This document shows positions 13,715-14,844 of a stretch of 14,844 nucleotides of DNA, in pieces. The stretch is taken from positions 1-14,844 of the forward strand of contig JANWXA010000021.1 in the NCBI GenBank assembly GCA_025055465.1, written 5' to 3'. The DNA is from Candidatus Kapaibacterium sp. (GTDB lineage Bacteria > Bacteroidota > Ignavibacteria > Kapaibacteriales > HRBIN21). How positions within the stretch are numbered: the stretch's first letter is position 1; every line of letters starts with the position of its first letter. The position numbers and the translations under genes were made by a program. Under the pieces are notes generated by a model. It searched no databases. It saw nothing but the letters and a program-made list of their open reading frames with translations, and was not told the origin of the DNA.

Positions 13715-14252
13715 GGGAATCTCGCTGCTTACCGTAGAGTACCTTTTCTACTGGGATACCCAAACGTCGAGCTACAGAATGGGCGTCTTCTAACGTCAGA
13801 AGCGCCTTCAGTGTTGCCTTGACGACGTTGTGAGGATTTGTTGATCCAAGGCATTTTGTGAGAACATCCTGCACGCCTGCTAATTCCAGTACAGCTCGGA
13901 CACCGCCGGCAGCAATGACCCCGGTGCCGCGAGCAGCAGGGCGGAGTAGCACTTTCGCCGTCTTGTACTTTGCGTATACTTCATGCGGGATAGTTGATCC
14001 ATGGAGCTGGATGCGCAGGATGCTCTTGCGGGCTGCTTCTGTAGCTTTTGCGACGGCATCCGTAACCTCTCCAGCTTTGCCCATTCCGAAGCCAACGTGT
14101 CCATTGCCGTCTCCAACTACAACTAATGCTGTGAAGTTGAACCGGCGCCCTCCAGCAACGACTTTTGCGGTGCGCCCTACATAAACGAGCTTCTCTTTTA
14201 GCTCTAGTTCCCCAGGGATTCTCAAACGAGGTGTTTTAATAAAGCGACCCAT
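13680..14252 (-). CDS. rpsE: 30S ribosomal protein S5 (uS5)
   Basis: Small-subunit protein important for translational accuracy and mRNA entry. 190 residues: double-stranded RNA-binding-like domain with LKEKLVYVGRTAKVVAGGRR near 18-37 and VVGDGNGHVGFGMGKAGEV near 46-64, then the carboxyl domain with RPAARGTGVIAAGGVRAVLE near 104-123, GVQDVLTKCLGSTNPHNVVK near 126-145, and LGIPVEKVLYGK. About 15 further residues form a polar tail, encoded largely by the stretch shared with rpmD. It begins 24 bases after rplR; a GGGAG stretch lies 11 bases before the ATG, farther than ideal. Confidence 0.97.
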   Translation of the reverse strand: MGRFIKTPRLRIPGELELKEKLVYVGRTAKVVAGGRRFNFTALVVVGDGNGHVGFGMGKAGEVTDAVAKATEAARKSILRIQLHGSTIPHEVYAKYKTAKVLLRPAARGTGVIAAGGVRAVLELAGVQDVLTKCLGSTNPHNVVKATLKALLTLEDAHSVARRLGIPVEKVLYGKQRDSHANQAQDSAGT

Positions 14253-14276
14253 CGGCTTTCACGCTCCCAGATCAAC

Positions 14277-14675
14277 TCAAAAGTTCAGACCAGCTTGACG
14301 GGCAGCCTCTGCCAGCGCTTTGACGCGTCCGTGGTATCGGTAGCCGTTACGGTCAAAAGCAACCTTCTGGATTCCGGCCCGGAGTGCTCGTTCTGCCAGA
14401 GTTCGTCCGACAATCTCGGCTTGTGTCTTTTTAGGGCGAGCGTGTGCTGCTACTGGGCGAAGTTCACGGTCTACCGTAGAAGCGGCTATCAAAGTATGCC
14501 CTTTCTCGTCGTCAATAATTTGCGCGTAAATGTGTTTGAGGCTTCGATAGACGGTAAGGCGCGGGCGCTCGGCTGTGCCGGTTACCTTTGTGCGAGTACG
14601 CTGTTTTCGCCGTTGCCGTTGCCGCCATTTTTTGTCCTGCTTATGCCGGATATCCATGATGCCGTTCCACTGCAT
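14277..14675 (-). CDS. rplR: 50S ribosomal protein L18 (uL18)
   Basis: Large-subunit protein that binds 5S rRNA. 132 residues from the first ATG: a very basic amino terminus (KQDKKWRQRQRRKQRTRTKV), then the family core GTAERPRLTVYRSLKHIYAQ near 33-52, IIDDEKGHTLIAASTVD near 53-69, VGRTLAERALRAGIQKVAFDR near 89-109, and the conserved end YHGRVKALAEAARQAGLNF. The ATG used overlaps the rplF stop as TAATG. A second ATG at 14657 (MDIRHKQ) would give 126 residues and puts the core closer to its usual position, so it may be the true start; neither has a clear Shine-Dalgarno sequence. Confidence 0.95.
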   Translation of the reverse strand: MQWNGIMDIRHKQDKKWRQRQRRKQRTRTKVTGTAERPRLTVYRSLKHIYAQIIDDEKGHTLIAASTVDRELRPVAAHARPKKTQAEIVGRTLAERALRAGIQKVAFDRNGYRYHGRVKALAEAARQAGLNF

Positions 14676-14844
14676 TACCGACCTGCTGCTTTCCCGGCTT
14701 TTCGGCGGATATATTCGCCCTCGTAGCGGATTCCCTTGCCTTTGTACGGCTCGGGCGGACGGATTGCTCGAATGCGGGCTGCTACCTCGCCGACTAACTG
14801 TTTATCTGCACCCGAGACCTGGATAATGTTCGGTGCAGGGACTT
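14675..14844 (-). CDS. rplF: 50S ribosomal protein L6 (uL6), C-terminal end only
   Basis: The last 55 residues of uL6, a large-subunit protein near the factor-binding site; the rest lies beyond the right edge. The visible part reads from a conserved NIIQVSGADKQLVGEVAARI through the signature RPPEPYKGKGIRYEGEYIRR to the terminal KAGKAAGR and a TAA stop that overlaps the first rplR ATG. The PYKGKGIRY motif is diagnostic for the family. Position before rplR is standard for the spc operon. Confidence 0.95.
   Translation of the reverse strand, partial: VPAPNIIQVSGADKQLVGEVAARIRAIRPPEPYKGKGIRYEGEYIRRKAGKAAGR

Noticed and set aside
1..14844. Mobile elements, CRISPR arrays, tRNA or rRNA genes, toxin-antitoxin or defence genes
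   Set aside because: I looked for transposase or integrase motifs, terminal inverted repeats, regularly spaced repeats and tRNA-like cloverleafs and found none; nearly every base is in a housekeeping gene.

Overview
This window looks like a piece of chromosome from a bacterium of the Bacteroidota/Chlorobiota (FCB) group; GC looks mid-50s % by eye. The placement rests on four things seen here: the gene order secY-map-infA-rpmJ with no adk, a cysteine-free 38-residue bL36 with the tail typical of that group, a SecY amino terminus of the Bacteroidota kind, and a PurE with a shortened glycine loop. I cannot name a genus. It is a conserved housekeeping region; I see no phage, insertion sequence, CRISPR array, tRNA, rRNA or defence genes.

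Layout. Everything from the right edge down to position 1349 (23 genes) lies on the minus strand with gaps of at most about 60 bases and many overlaps, so it may be read as one or a few very long transcripts. In transcription order it opens with the spc/alpha ribosomal region: rplF (cut by the window edge), rplR, rpsE, rpmD, rplO, secY, map, infA, rpmJ, rpsM, rpsK, rpoA, rplQ. The S4 gene rpsD, which usually sits between rpsK and rpoA in this phylum, is absent from that slot; only 32 bases remain there, and they carry a 14-base sequence repeated exactly at the rpoA stop codon.

Next come housekeeping genes: the ribosome-assembly GTPase gene engB, purE (purine synthesis), a family-2 glycosyltransferase, nth (endonuclease III), an EamA-type transporter, 5-formyltetrahydrofolate cyclo-ligase, nuoF (NADH-binding complex I subunit, without its usual nuoE/nuoG partners), nadD and a sugar-type ABC permease. 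Several junctions are ATGA or TGATG overlaps, which suggests translational coupling.

The left 1.35 kb holds the 3' two-thirds of a glutamine-dependent NAD+ synthetase gene (nadE) on the plus strand. It meets the permease gene tail to tail with a single base between the stop codons. nadD and nadE encode the last two steps of NAD+ synthesis, and nuoF, coupled to nadD, encodes an NADH-oxidising subunit, so the left third has an NAD theme.

I found no convincing new system. The points most worth a second look are the repeat pair flanking rpoA together with the missing rpsD, an RNA polymerase alpha C-terminal domain with several changed DNA-contact residues, and a NuoF with a cysteine in its normally all-small nucleotide-binding glycine loop.
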